A stretch of 64,000 bases of DNA from Mogibacterium sp. (GTDB lineage: Bacteria; Bacillota; Clostridia; Peptostreptococcales; Anaerovoracaceae): positions 1 to 64,000 of the forward strand of contig JAFWGQ010000031.1 in assembly GCA_017512365.1 (NCBI GenBank), in the 5' to 3' direction. The translations under genes and the position numbers were made by a program. The notes below the pieces were generated by a model that made no database searches, was not told the origin of the DNA, and saw only the letters and a list, made by a program, of their open reading frames with translations. Positions 35,830-44,663 of this stretch are shown piece after piece; the first letter of the stretch is position 1, and the number at the start of each line of letters is the position of its first letter.

Positions 35830-36723
35830 ATGGAACAGACACCGGCCGATGTCAGAGGCTTTTTCGTAAATAAGGGCATTACTGAGTTTAAGATAATTGA
35901 ATATAATGAGTGGAAGGGACGATACTGTTTTCAATTCAGATATGGCAGTCGTGATTATTTTCTGAAATGGAATGAGAAGACGCCCCAATATATATCACAT
36001 TATGAATCTTTACGTCTGGAAGAAAGCCTGTATCATATGCTGGAAGGTCAGGGTATTGTTCCGAAAACAATTGATATAAATGATCCTGATGAATTTTTTG
36101 TGTCTGATTATATCAGTAACGCAATGACTTTAAGAGAAAAAATCAAGAATCTGTTAAGCACAGACGACATAGCAGAGATAGAGAGAATAGTGAAAGAAAC
36201 ACTTATAAAATGGGATAAACTCGTTACTATTGTCAATAGTGATGAAATACATAAGGTAGAATTGAAGAAAAACGACAACAATTTATTTTTTGTGTATCTT
36301 GACAGTTTGTTATGTTCCGGACCAATGGGAACCAGTTCCTCTTTTATCCAACGTAAGAGGAACGCAGTTCTGAAAAGAGCATACAAGCTGATAAAATCGA
36401 AAAAAATAATCAGCAAAATAGATAGTGTCTATCCGTCAGGCTTCCCTGTTATACACGGAGATTTTCATGCGAACAATGTAATAGCAGGGAATGATTCGAT
36501 ATATATAATTGATCTGGAAAACTGCCGGTTTGGCGCGCCAGAGGTAGAACTTGCGTATTTTTATGCGCAGATTTCTCTTTTGCTGAATGACAAAAAAGAA
36601 TTATTAAAATGCTTTGATATGTTTATTATGGAAAAGATGAGCATGCTGACAGATATGGGATTATTCTGGAGAATATATCAAATATTCTTTAGGGTAGTTA
36701 AACTGAACAGGCGGTTTTATTGA
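35830..36723 (+). CDS. Aminoglycoside/choline-kinase-like phosphotransferase
   Basis: 297 residues with the APH/choline kinase fold. The catalytic loop is IHGDFHANNVI (Asp211 in HGDFHANN, His209 first), and IIDLENCRFGAPEVELAYF gives the metal-binding Asp228. The N-lobe has YFLKWNEKTPQY, whose Lys is the ATP-binding candidate. In sugar clusters these enzymes phosphorylate small molecules (choline, sugars) or glycans. It is packed between the P-loop protein and the membrane protein, with overlaps at both ends, so the three probably act together. Substrate unknown. Confidence 0.75.
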   Translation: MEQTPADVRGFFVNKGITEFKIIEYNEWKGRYCFQFRYGSRDYFLKWNEKTPQYISHYESLRLEESLYHMLEGQGIVPKTIDINDPDEFFVSDYISNAMTLREKIKNLLSTDDIAEIERIVKETLIKWDKLVTIVNSDEIHKVELKKNDNNLFFVYLDSLLCSGPMGTSSSFIQRKRNAVLKRAYKLIKSKKIISKIDSVYPSGFPVIHGDFHANNVIAGNDSIYIIDLENCRFGAPEVELAYFYAQISLLLNDKKELLKCFDMFIMEKMSMLTDMGLFWRIYQIFFRVVKLNRRFY

Positions 36724-38636
36724 CAGAGATTGTTGTGCATACACTGGAACAAGTACAGCACATTCATGATTCGAAAGATTTATTATCAAAAATGAGCACA
36801 AAGGCAGAGAAAAAGATAATCAGAGATACAGAGACAACACGGATAATTTGGCGTGTTGTATTCAGCTTCCTGCTGGCGGGAATTGTGCTTATGGGACTAG
36901 TGATCAGGCTTTCTCCAAAAGAAAAGACTGTCACGGGCATGATTATATCCAATGGGACCGGCGTACTTGTTACTTATGCATTGCTGTTCTTTTGCATGTG
37001 GATCATGATGGACAAGCTGTTCTGCAGTATTGATGCAGCTATTAAAACAGAGAAAAGAACAGACACTTTTAACAGCAATACATTACACAATAGACAATAC
37101 GTATTTAAAACAGCTGCCATCATTTTCTTAAGTTGGCTTCCCTATCTGATAATTTGTTATCCGACCATTACGAGAGGATATGATTTCTTTTGGCAGCTAT
37201 TACAGGGAATGGGTGTGTTCCCGCTTTCAAATCATCATCCGATATTTGGAAGTCTTGTTTTCGGTGCTATATTCAGGCTTGGTTATGCCCTTGGCGGAGC
37301 ATCATTCGGGCTGGCCCTTATATCTATAGTTCAGATGATCCTGATGGCCCTTTCGATGGGTGTTGCATTTGCTGTACTACAGACAATAGCGACAATACCT
37401 CGCAAGGTTTATTATGCGTTAGTTGTCTTTGTCTGCCTTTGCCCTGTTTTTCCCGGACATGCTGTATGGGCAATCAAAGATGCGATTTTTACAGCAATAA
37501 CGATATTTTTGATCTCACAATATCTTTTGAATATCTGGTGTATTTCCAATAATGTTCATGTTCCGGCAACAGCATCGTTGCCGTCACTTGTGTTTACCAT
37601 GGTGCTGTTTTCTCTATACAGAAACGGCGTGGCTTTGATTGCCGCAGTACTGATACTTGTTTTGATATTCTTTAACATCAGAATATGTAAAAACATGAAT
37701 AGAGCAGTGAAATCTGCAGTTGCATTACTGGTATACTGCGTTTTCATGCTTTCCTGGAATAGCTTGATGTCAATAATGGATGTTTATCCGACTAATATCA
37801 GGGAGGCAGTATCTCTTCCAATGAGACAAGTAATTAAAATGCTTCAAATACACCCGGAGGAGTTAAATACAGAGAGTGAGAAGATTCTTAATAGCCTATA
37901 TTATGAGCAGATTTCCAAAGGGAGAGATATAAAAAGTATTATCAGCAGCTACGATGACAATAATGCAGATTTTATCAAGGTTGATTTTATAACTGATAAC
38001 AACGTTATAAGGGCTCTCATATACTATTGGATTCACATGGGAGCTAAGCACCCAGGCTCATATGCTGATGCTCTGTTGAGAGGAACCGATGGCTATTGGT
38101 ATTTTGGGAAAAACCCTCATCGTGAGAAAAACGGGGAAATAATACATGCTATAAATACAACAGGACCTGAGGATGACTTTGCAAATGACACAATGATTGA
38201 CAAGCGGCTGGATGCACTGTTTTTGCCAACTGTTAAGTCTCTGGAATTTGCCGGTGCGGATACTAGTAAGACCTTCGGATCAATATGTAAAGAGACCCCT
38301 TGGCTCGATGATCTTATGCATGTTAGCTCTACATTTCCATCGGCTCGAGTTACGTTTGGAATAATACTGGCTAGAATGGAAAACATTCCGTTGGTTTCAC
38401 TGATCCTAGCACCGGGAACTTACTTTTTTATACTGCTCCTTTGCTTTGCCTATATGTTCGAGCGCAGGAAAATCGGAAGACTTTTGTGGCCAATCATTCT
38501 GATAGAAGTGCTTGCATGGCTGTCACCGGTCAATGGATATACAAGATATGTGTTACCGGTAGCGTTCGTTTCGATTCTGCTGATTGGAGCGTGCTTCACA
38601 AATGATCCAATTAAAAGAAGCGATGAAAACCAATAA
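36720..38636 (+). CDS. Large polytopic membrane protein (DUF6020-like, GT-C-type)
   Basis: 638 residues from a TTG that overlaps the stop of the kinase gene by four bases. About twelve helices. TRGYDFFWQLLQGMG followed by LSNHHPIFGSLVFGAIFRLG is the conserved signature of DUF6020 proteins, which look like GT-C glycosyltransferases or acting membrane enzymes with a large outer loop. Here the loop is about residues 370-530 and contains EAVSLPMRQV. It could attach a lipid-carried sugar or phosphoglycan outside. The IS66 remnant begins 43 bases after the stop. Confidence 0.7.
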   Translation: MTEIVVHTLEQVQHIHDSKDLLSKMSTKAEKKIIRDTETTRIIWRVVFSFLLAGIVLMGLVIRLSPKEKTVTGMIISNGTGVLVTYALLFFCMWIMMDKLFCSIDAAIKTEKRTDTFNSNTLHNRQYVFKTAAIIFLSWLPYLIICYPTITRGYDFFWQLLQGMGVFPLSNHHPIFGSLVFGAIFRLGYALGGASFGLALISIVQMILMALSMGVAFAVLQTIATIPRKVYYALVVFVCLCPVFPGHAVWAIKDAIFTAITIFLISQYLLNIWCISNNVHVPATASLPSLVFTMVLFSLYRNGVALIAAVLILVLIFFNIRICKNMNRAVKSAVALLVYCVFMLSWNSLMSIMDVYPTNIREAVSLPMRQVIKMLQIHPEELNTESEKILNSLYYEQISKGRDIKSIISSYDDNNADFIKVDFITDNNVIRALIYYWIHMGAKHPGSYADALLRGTDGYWYFGKNPHREKNGEIIHAINTTGPEDDFANDTMIDKRLDALFLPTVKSLEFAGADTSKTFGSICKETPWLDDLMHVSSTFPSARVTFGIILARMENIPLVSLILAPGTYFFILLLCFAYMFERRKIGRLLWPIILIEVLAWLSPVNGYTRYVLPVAFVSILLIGACFTNDPIKRSDENQ

Positions 38637-38774
38637 GAAAGTTTTCGTGGCTATATAATACAATGAGAGTTGCTCTATAGTAAGCGCCAAGTATGAGGGT
38701 GGATTGTAAGTGCCTGATGTTGGACTCATAATATTGGAGTAGGACCATTTCACTCCAACAAGAGAGGCAACATC

Positions 38775-39176
38775 ATGAATATTAGGAATCTCACCCCGCA
38801 GGATCGCTTTGATCTCATCATGGAATGCCGCAGCAGCGGCCTTACCGATTACCAGTGGCTCAAGGAGAACGGTGTCTCCAGAAGCACTTTCTACTACTGG
38901 ATATCTCAGTTCAGGAAGAACGGCCATCCAAACATAGATGAGATCCCTAAGCCCCTGAAGCAAAGCTCCCCTCATAGAGCTCAGCCCCAGGAGGTCGTCA
39001 AGATCAACGTTGTACCGGACGGACCATTGGAGCGAAATGCTCCAATGCAAAGAGCATACTCCAACATCGATTCGGTAATGGAGATCATCTCCGGCAACAC
39101 AGTCATCAGACTGTCCAACGGCACAGATCCGTGCCTTCTGGAGACCGTTCTCCGAAGCCTGGGAGGTGTCATATGA
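38775..39176 (+). CDS. tnpA: IS66 accessory protein TnpA
   Basis: 133 residues, the normal length. FDLIMECRSSGLTDYQWLKENGVSRSTFYYWISQFRK is the IS66 Orf1 helix-turn-helix. The centre (KQSSPHRAQPQEVVKINV) and the end (NTVIRLSNGTDPCLLETVLRSL) are also conserved. It is intact and its stop overlaps the tnpB start as ATGA. Without TnpB and TnpC it cannot drive transposition, but it could still bind the element's ends. Confidence 0.9.
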   Translation: MNIRNLTPQDRFDLIMECRSSGLTDYQWLKENGVSRSTFYYWISQFRKNGHPNIDEIPKPLKQSSPHRAQPQEVVKINVVPDGPLERNAPMQRAYSNIDSVMEIISGNTVIRLSNGTDPCLLETVLRSLGGVI

Positions 39177-39265
39177 TCGGTGACATCTCTCTGGCAACTA
39201 ACATATACATAATCACCGGCTATATTTCAATGTGCGTGAGCACACACTATCTACACGATCGTTGA
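39173..39265 (+). pseudogene. IS66 tnpB, N-terminal remnant
   Basis: The frame starts MIGDISLATNIYIITGYISM, matching the TnpB start (xGDLSxxxxIYLxxGYTDMR). It then runs into sequence from the far end of the element and stops after 30 codons. The deletion junction is about 39230-39240. Confidence 0.8.
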
Positions 39266-39410
39266 GATGGCTAAGCTCTACGGCTTGAGCCGTTGCAAAT
39301 ATCTTGAATATATACTTGAGCATCGTCCAGACGCGAATATGTCTGACGAAGAGTTGGAACATTTCGCTCCATGGAACGAAGATGTTCAGGCAGCTTGTGC
39401 TAAAGGTTGA
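39240..39410 (+). pseudogene. IS66 tnpC transposase, C-terminal remnant
   Basis: Fifty-six codons ending at 39410 (IYTIVEMAKLYGLSRCKYLE, then LEHFAPWNEDVQAAC) are the last part of an IS66 transposase. A stop codon sits just upstream in this frame, so it is not expressed. Catalytic residues are gone. Confidence 0.85.
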
Positions 39411-39479
39411 TCCAAGAACTTGGAGTATAGTGCTCCAAGCACAAAGTGATAGCTAACACCCCGTCACTTTGCGCTTACG

Positions 39480-39869
39480 TTTATCGCATCATCTCATCTA
39501 AATCCTGAACGGATCTTCCAACTAATGCAAGCCATGAAAAAGGCAGGGTATGTGGAACTCATATACTATGAGCATCAGACACCATTATGGTATTTCTCTA
39601 AGAACCTTTCTGACAGCAAAATCAATGCAGTATGGGATTATAAAAATGGAGTTGTACGAATTCGAAACATTGGGCCTGCCTGGTTGAACCATGAATATGA
39701 AACTGTTCGTGTTGTGGATAAAGTATCCGGAACAGCGGCATATTTACCAAAGTTGATCGCTCCAGGTCAGGAAGTAGAAGTAGCTCTGACATGTGGGGAT
39801 GAAGCAGAATTGACAATGATGAACGAGGAAGGAATCATTTGTATCGAAGGAGGATTTAGACATGAGTGA
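39480..39869 (+). pseudogene. 5'-truncated gene beside the IS66 end, function unknown
   Basis: The frame is open from the IS66 right end through 39869. ATG 39525 would give 114 residues (MQAMKKAGYVELIYYEH...GGFRHE), but there is no ribosome site. The piece reads like the end of a larger protein: a short helix, LWYFSKN, then a beta-rich stretch (VVRIRNIGPAWLNHEYETVRVVDK, split by the reader at will). The upstream part does not appear on the other side of the insertion. Its stop overlaps the gtrB start, so the parent gene was in the gtrB-gtrA operon, where a third glucosyl-transfer gene is common. I do not recognise the family. Confidence 0.55.
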
Positions 39870-40557
39870 TTCATATACGCTATCGATAGTTATTCCATGC
39901 TATAACGAGAAAGAAAGCATTCATTCCATTATAGCGAAGGTACTTGACGCTCCAATCTCTAACAAGGAAATAATCGTTGTGGATGATAAGAGTACAGATG
40001 GAACCAGTGAGATTCTTGATATAGAGATAGCGCCGTTGGTAAGCAAAATAATTCATCATGAAGTGAATCAGGGCAAGGGCGGCGCATTGAAAACAGGCTT
40101 CATGCATGCCACAGGTGATGCTGTTATTATACAGGATGCAGATCTTGAATATGATCCTAATGAATATCCACTGGTTGTAGATCCTGTTATTCATGGTGGC
40201 TACGATGTATGCTATGGTTCTCGATTTTTAAATCAATCAGGAAAGGGATATCTGGCAAATCAGCTGGCAAATAGAGGATTGACAGCCTTGTCTAATTTTT
40301 TCACACATCTCCATCTTACTGATATGGAGACTTGCTATAAATGTTTTCGTCGCGAAGTTATTCAAGCTGTAGATATTCAGGAGAATCGTTTCGGATTTGA
40401 GCCGGAGATTACCGCAAAAATATCGCGTATGCCTGGAATACGTATTAAAGAAGTCCCTATCTCATACTATCCGCGAACTAACGAGGAAGGGAAGAAGATT
40501 GGATTTAAAGACGGACTCAGGGCAATCTACTGTATATGGAAGTACAGAAAAGGTTGA
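39862..40557 (+). CDS. gtrB: GtrB/DPM1-like polyprenyl-phosphate glycosyltransferase
   Basis: 231 residues. LSIVIPCYNEKESIHSII, EIIVVDDKSTDGTSEIL, NQGKGGALKTGF and VIIQDADLEYDP (DxD) followed by YGSRF are the dolichyl-phosphate mannosyltransferase pattern. The usual C-terminal helices of GtrB are absent, as in DPM1. It would load a sugar onto undecaprenyl phosphate in the cytoplasm for flipping by the adjacent GtrA. Starts with an 8-base overlap on the truncated gene. Confidence 0.88.
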   Translation: MSDSYTLSIVIPCYNEKESIHSIIAKVLDAPISNKEIIVVDDKSTDGTSEILDIEIAPLVSKIIHHEVNQGKGGALKTGFMHATGDAVIIQDADLEYDPNEYPLVVDPVIHGGYDVCYGSRFLNQSGKGYLANQLANRGLTALSNFFTHLHLTDMETCYKCFRREVIQAVDIQENRFGFEPEITAKISRMPGIRIKEVPISYYPRTNEEGKKIGFKDGLRAIYCIWKYRKG

Positions 40558-40594
40558 TGATGGATCACTTCAGTTTAAAGAGAAGTACGAGGAT

Positions 40595-41011
40595 ATGAGA
40601 AGATTGTTGTCAAACACTTTCGCCCGGCAGTTTATATCATATTTTGGGGTGGGTGGTGTATCGGCATTAGTTGAATGGATAGTGTTTTCAATTCTCGAAT
40701 ACTTGCTGGATCTTCCTTACATGGTTGCGACAGTGATATCTTTCCTGGTGTCCACTACAACCAACTGGATCTTGGGTCGGACATTCACATTCAAAAATTC
40801 CGATTATAAGGACAAGCGAACCAAAGAATTGCTTTTGGTATTTTTGGTAAGCGCCATAGGTCTTGCAATTAATATGTTGCTCATGCTGATATTTGTAGAG
40901 TTCATTGGAATGCAAACGAATCTTATGAAGATAGTTGCCAAGGTCATGTCTACTGGAATAGTGTTTATGTGGAATTTTTTGAGTAGGAAATACATTATAT
41001 ACAAGATATAA
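40595..41011 (+). CDS. gtrA: GtrA-like flippase
   Basis: About 138 residues with four helices. ARQFISYFGVGGVSALVEWIVFSIL and FLVSTTTNWILGRTFTF are the GtrA signature, and LMKIVAKVMSTGIVFMWNFLSRKYIIY is the typical end. It flips the sugar-phosphate lipid made by GtrB. ATG 40595 has only a weak GAGG upstream. The frame extends further upstream into gtrB but without a start that has a ribosome site. Confidence 0.88.
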   Translation: MRRLLSNTFARQFISYFGVGGVSALVEWIVFSILEYLLDLPYMVATVISFLVSTTTNWILGRTFTFKNSDYKDKRTKELLLVFLVSAIGLAINMLLMLIFVEFIGMQTNLMKIVAKVMSTGIVFMWNFLSRKYIIYKI

Positions 41012-41063
41012 TAAATAATTGTTAATGATTTGTTGACGATTTATACAGTAAAGTGAGATTGCT

Positions 41064-42002
41064 ATGAGAAAAACGCGAGTGGTAGTTACTGGAGGAGCAG
41101 GCTTCATAGGCTCGCACCTTTGCGATAGGTTACTTCAAGATGGGAATGATGTTATCTGCGTAGACAATCTGTTTACAGGTTCTAAGGATAACATCAGACA
41201 CTTGTTATCTAATCCATACTTTGAGTTTATACGTCATGATGTTACGCAGCCTATTTTCGTTGAATGTGATCAGATATACAATCTGGCATGTCCTGCGAGC
41301 CCTAAATGGTATCAGAAAGATCCCATATATACATTCAAAACGTCAGTATATGGAGCAATGAATTGTCTGGGTCTGGCAAAACGCACAGGTGCAAGAGTGT
41401 TGCATGCATCAACATCAGAGGTTTATGGCGATCCTTTAGTACATCCGCAGCCGGAGACTTACTGGGGCAATGTCAATACTGCCGGTATTCGTTCTTGTTA
41501 TGATGAAGGAAAGAGGGCCGCAGAAACACTTTTCTTTGATTATAACAGGAAGCATAATGTTGATATCAAGGTGATGAGAATTTTCAATACGTATGGACCG
41601 CGCATGGACATAGGTGACGGAAGGGTTGTCAGTAATTTTATAGTTCAGGCACTTCAGGGGCATGATATTACCATTTATGGCAATGGAGGGCAGACACGTA
41701 GTTTTTGCTATGTTGATGACTTGGTAGAAGGAATGATTCGGGTCATGAATAGCAGAGAAGGCTTTACCGGTCCGATCAATATTGGAAACCCCGGAGAATT
41801 TACAATTAAAGAACTTGCTGAAATTGTGATGGAACTGACTGGATCAGAGTCAAAGATAGTTTATGAACCTTTGCCTGCCGATGATCCGGCACAGAGGAGG
41901 CCGCTGATTGATATGGCCAGTAGGGAACTAGGTTGGGAACCTAAAGTTGAATTGAAAGAAGGGTTAAAAAACACGATACAGTATTTTGAATCTATATTAT
42001 AG
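41064..42002 (+). CDS. uxs: UDP-glucuronate decarboxylase (UDP-xylose synthase)
   Basis: 312 residues. [18 protein letters not shown] is the NAD site; [24 protein letters not shown] is diagnostic for UXS, and Tyr146-x3-Lys150 in [11 protein letters not shown] is the SDR dyad, preceded by [27 protein letters not shown] is also conserved. It converts UDP-GlcA to UDP-xylose. The UDP-glucose dehydrogenase that makes UDP-GlcA follows at 42211, so the two steps are neighbours. Confidence 0.93.
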   Translation: MRKTRVVVTGGAGFIGSHLCDRLLQDGNDVICVDNLFTGSKDNIRHLLSNPYFEFIRHDVTQPIFVECDQIYNLACPASPKWYQKDPIYTFKTSVYGAMNCLGLAKRTGARVLHASTSEVYGDPLVHPQPETYWGNVNTAGIRSCYDEGKRAAETLFFDYNRKHNVDIKVMRIFNTYGPRMDIGDGRVVSNFIVQALQGHDITIYGNGGQTRSFCYVDDLVEGMIRVMNSREGFTGPINIGNPGEFTIKELAEIVMELTGSESKIVYEPLPADDPAQRRPLIDMASRELGWEPKVELKEGLKNTIQYFESIL

Positions 42003-42053
42003 TTATTTACGATTCTCGAATGCCAGTGTGGTGATTCGGGATTCCAGGTTGGA

Positions 42054-42188
42054 ATGATCTTTGAGAAATTACCAATCAGTTTTCCGGGAACCATCATGAT
42101 AAAGGCGCTTGCAGGTTTATTGATGATAATTGCCGCTGTGGCAATATGGAAGAAGATGGAACCATTTCGCCGATCATTACACAACTGA
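42054..42188 (+). CDS. Possible 44-residue single-helix membrane protein
   Basis: ATG 42054 opens a 44-codon frame containing one hydrophobic helix ([18 protein letters not shown]) followed by [12 protein letters not shown]. It ends 22 bases before ugd. AGGTTGG lies just upstream of the ATG but too close to be a good site. It could be a real small membrane protein or the tail of a lost gene; the frame is open back to the uxs stop. Confidence 0.35.
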   Translation: MIFEKLPISFPGTIMIKALAGLLMIIAAVAIWKKMEPFRRSLHN

Positions 42189-42210
42189 AACACGAATGGG
42201 AGACGCAAAT

Positions 42211-43437
42211 ATGAATATCGCGGTTGCAGGAATAGGTTATGTCGGATTGTCACTGGCGGTTTTATTATCACAGGAGAATAAAGTCACTGCTGTAGATATC
42301 GTGCCTGATAGGGTTCAGATGCTGAACAATTGGGAGAGTCCGATAAAAGATGAATACATTGAAAGGTATCTGGCAGAGCATGAATCAAGAGGTCTGGACC
42401 TAAACGCGACAACAGATGGAAATTCCGCGTATGCGTCAGCAGATTATGTCATTGTTGCGGTACCGACGAATTATGATCATCAAAAGAATTACTTTGATAC
42501 AAGCGCTGTGGAATGTGTGGTCGAACAGGTACTAAATGTTAGCGACTCTGCAGTGATAGTTATCAAGAGCACAATCCCGGTTGGCTTTACCGAAAGAAGC
42601 AGAAAAAAATACAACACCGATCGAATTATGTTCAGCCCCGAGTTTTTGCGTGAGTCCAGGGCATTATACGACAATCTGTATCCGAGCAGAATAATAGTAG
42701 GGCACAGCGGCTATCGTGAAAAGGCGGAGGAGTTTGCTAGGCTCCTCAAGTCATGTAGCATAAAGGAGGATGTTGAGACCCTTTTTATGGGGACTACTGA
42801 GGCAGAAGCAGTAAAGCTTTTTGCTAATACGTACCTTGCGTTAAGGGTGTCATTTTTTAACGAGCTCGATACATATGCCGAGGTGAAAGGTTTGAACACA
42901 GAATCCATCATACGGGGTGTAAGCCTTGATCCTAGGATAGGAGACTTTTATAACAATCCTTCTTTTGGATATGGCGGGTACTGCCTTCCAAAAGACACAA
43001 AACAACTGTTAGCAAACTATCAGGATGTACCGGAAAACCTTATAGAGGCAATCGTTGCGTCGAACCGGACACGGAATGATTATATAGCCGATCGTGTGCT
43101 AAAACTGGCAGGTTATTATGACAAGGGAAATAATGTGGCTGATGCAGAAAAAAGATGTGTTATCGGAGTTTACCGCTTAACAATGAAAAGCAATTCTGAC
43201 AATTTCAGACAGAGCAGTATTCAAGGAGTCATAAAACGAATCAAAGCGAAAGGCGCAACTGTTATAATTTATGAGCCATCCCTAGAGGATGGCGGCACGT
43301 TTTTTGGAAGCAAGGTTATCAATGATCTGTCGGAGTTCAAAGCGAGGTGCCAGACGATTATCGCAAACAGAATGAGTCCGGAACTGAACGATGTTATAAA
43401 CAAGGTTTATACCAGAGATTTATATAGAAGAGACTAA
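42211..43437 (+). CDS. ugd: UDP-glucose 6-dehydrogenase
   Basis: 408 residues, the short E. coli Ugd type. [45 protein letters not shown] and [20 protein letters not shown] are followed by the catalytic Cys258 in [14 protein letters not shown]. It makes UDP-glucuronate for the UXS just upstream and perhaps for direct use. Start: ATG 42211 with GGGAG eight bases upstream; a longer frame from 42130 has no such support. It differs clearly from the WbpA-type enzyme at 8735. Confidence 0.93.
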   Translation: MNIAVAGIGYVGLSLAVLLSQENKVTAVDIVPDRVQMLNNWESPIKDEYIERYLAEHESRGLDLNATTDGNSAYASADYVIVAVPTNYDHQKNYFDTSAVECVVEQVLNVSDSAVIVIKSTIPVGFTERSRKKYNTDRIMFSPEFLRESRALYDNLYPSRIIVGHSGYREKAEEFARLLKSCSIKEDVETLFMGTTEAEAVKLFANTYLALRVSFFNELDTYAEVKGLNTESIIRGVSLDPRIGDFYNNPSFGYGGYCLPKDTKQLLANYQDVPENLIEAIVASNRTRNDYIADRVLKLAGYYDKGNNVADAEKRCVIGVYRLTMKSNSDNFRQSSIQGVIKRIKAKGATVIIYEPSLEDGGTFFGSKVINDLSEFKARCQTIIANRMSPELNDVINKVYTRDLYRRD

Positions 43438-43541
43438 TGTATGAATGAAAGAACAGATTCATGGCCTTATGGAACCTATCACAAAGGAAGTGCACAGAGC
43501 TGTGGGAAAAACCATATGCGAAGAGATAAAGGGGAATGATT

Positions 43542-44663
43542 ATGATTGATTATCTTATTGTCGGGGCCGGTCTTTTTGGTGCCGTCTGCGCAAGACAGTT
43601 CGCGGATACCGGCAGGAGTGTGCTTGTCATTGACAAGAGAGATCACATTGCGGGCAATGTGTATACCGAGAAGATCGAAGGGATTAACGTGCATAAATAC
43701 GGTGCGCATATCTTCCATACCAACAATGAAGAGGTGTGGGACTATGTGAACCGGTTTGCTGTGTTCAACAGATTCACCAACTCACCGGTCGCGAATTACA
43801 AAGGTGAGCTCTACAGTCTGCCTTTCAACATGTACACATTCAATAAGATGTGGGGAGTGGTCACACCTGAAGAAGCTGCCGCAAAGATCGAAGAGCAGCG
43901 CAAGGCCGCAGGGATAACTGAGCCGAAGAATCTCGAAGAGCAGGCTATCAGCCTGGTCGGTACGGACATCTACGAGAAGCTGATCAAAGGATATACACAG
44001 AAGCAGTGGGGCCGCGAGTGTAAGGAACTGCCTGCTTTTATCATCAAAAGGCTGCCGGTAAGGCTGACCTTTGACAACAACTATTTCAATGCTCTGTTCC
44101 AGGGCATACCGGTCGGCGGATATACGAAGATGGTAGAGAACATGCTCGACCACACAGGTATCAAAGTTCAGCTCGGAGTAGATTATCTTGAGGACAGGGA
44201 GAAGTGGAACGCCGTGGCAGATAAGATCGTCTACACCGGACCGATCGATGCATATTTCGATTATAAGCTGGGCTGTCTGGAATACCGTTCGGTACGCTTT
44301 GAGAATGAACTTCTGGACATGCCGAACTTCCAGGGCAATGCCGCCGTCAATTACACTGATGCAGAGACGCCGTGGACACGCATCATAGAACATAAGTGGT
44401 TTGAATTCGGCAAAGATGAGGACGGAAACGATCTGCCTAAGACGGTGATCTCCAGGGAATACAGCTCGGAGTGGAAGCCGGGAGATGAACCGTACTATCC
44501 GGTCAATGATGAAAAGAACTCGGCTCTCTACAGGGAGTACAGGAAACTCGCAGATAAGGAGACTCGTGTTATAATGGGAGGAAGACTGGGCGAGTACAGG
44601 TACTATGACATGGATCAGGTCATAGCGGCCGCCCTTGAACGGGCAGAAGAGGAATTGAGATGA
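43542..44663 (+). CDS. glf: UDP-galactopyranose mutase
   Basis: 373 residues. DYLIVGAGLFGAVCARQFA binds FAD; DKRDHIAGNVYTE, GAHIFHTNNEEVW, YTQKQWGRE, LPVRLTFDNNYF and YTGPIDAYFDYKLGCLEYRS are all Glf landmarks. It interconverts UDP-Galp and UDP-Galf, so galactofuranose is probably in a repeat unit. ATG 43542 has AAAGGGG at the proper distance; ATG 43536 is too close to it. Its stop overlaps the next start as ATGA. From here GC content is higher. Confidence 0.95.
   Translation: MIDYLIVGAGLFGAVCARQFADTGRSVLVIDKRDHIAGNVYTEKIEGINVHKYGAHIFHTNNEEVWDYVNRFAVFNRFTNSPVANYKGELYSLPFNMYTFNKMWGVVTPEEAAAKIEEQRKAAGITEPKNLEEQAISLVGTDIYEKLIKGYTQKQWGRECKELPAFIIKRLPVRLTFDNNYFNALFQGIPVGGYTKMVENMLDHTGIKVQLGVDYLEDREKWNAVADKIVYTGPIDAYFDYKLGCLEYRSVRFENELLDMPNFQGNAAVNYTDAETPWTRIIEHKWFEFGKDEDGNDLPKTVISREYSSEWKPGDEPYYPVNDEKNSALYREYRKLADKETRVIMGGRLGEYRYYDMDQVIAAALERAEEELR

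Larger units (their letters stand above)
38680..39478 (+). mobile_element. Internally deleted IS66-family element
   Basis: Terminal inverted repeats are visible: the left end at 38680-38701 and the right end at 39457-39478 share GTAAGCGC as the outermost eight bases and 17 of 22 overall. Between them lie a complete tnpA, the first 20 or so codons of tnpB and the last 56 codons of tnpC, joined near 39230-39240. A full IS66 is about 2.5-2.8 kb, so most of tnpB and tnpC have been lost. No convincing 8-bp target duplication flanks it. Confidence 0.9.

Noticed and set aside
43441-43541. Small frame (about 32 codons) between ugd and glf
   Set aside because: No ribosome site, no hydrophobic or conserved character, and it overlaps the glf ribosome site.
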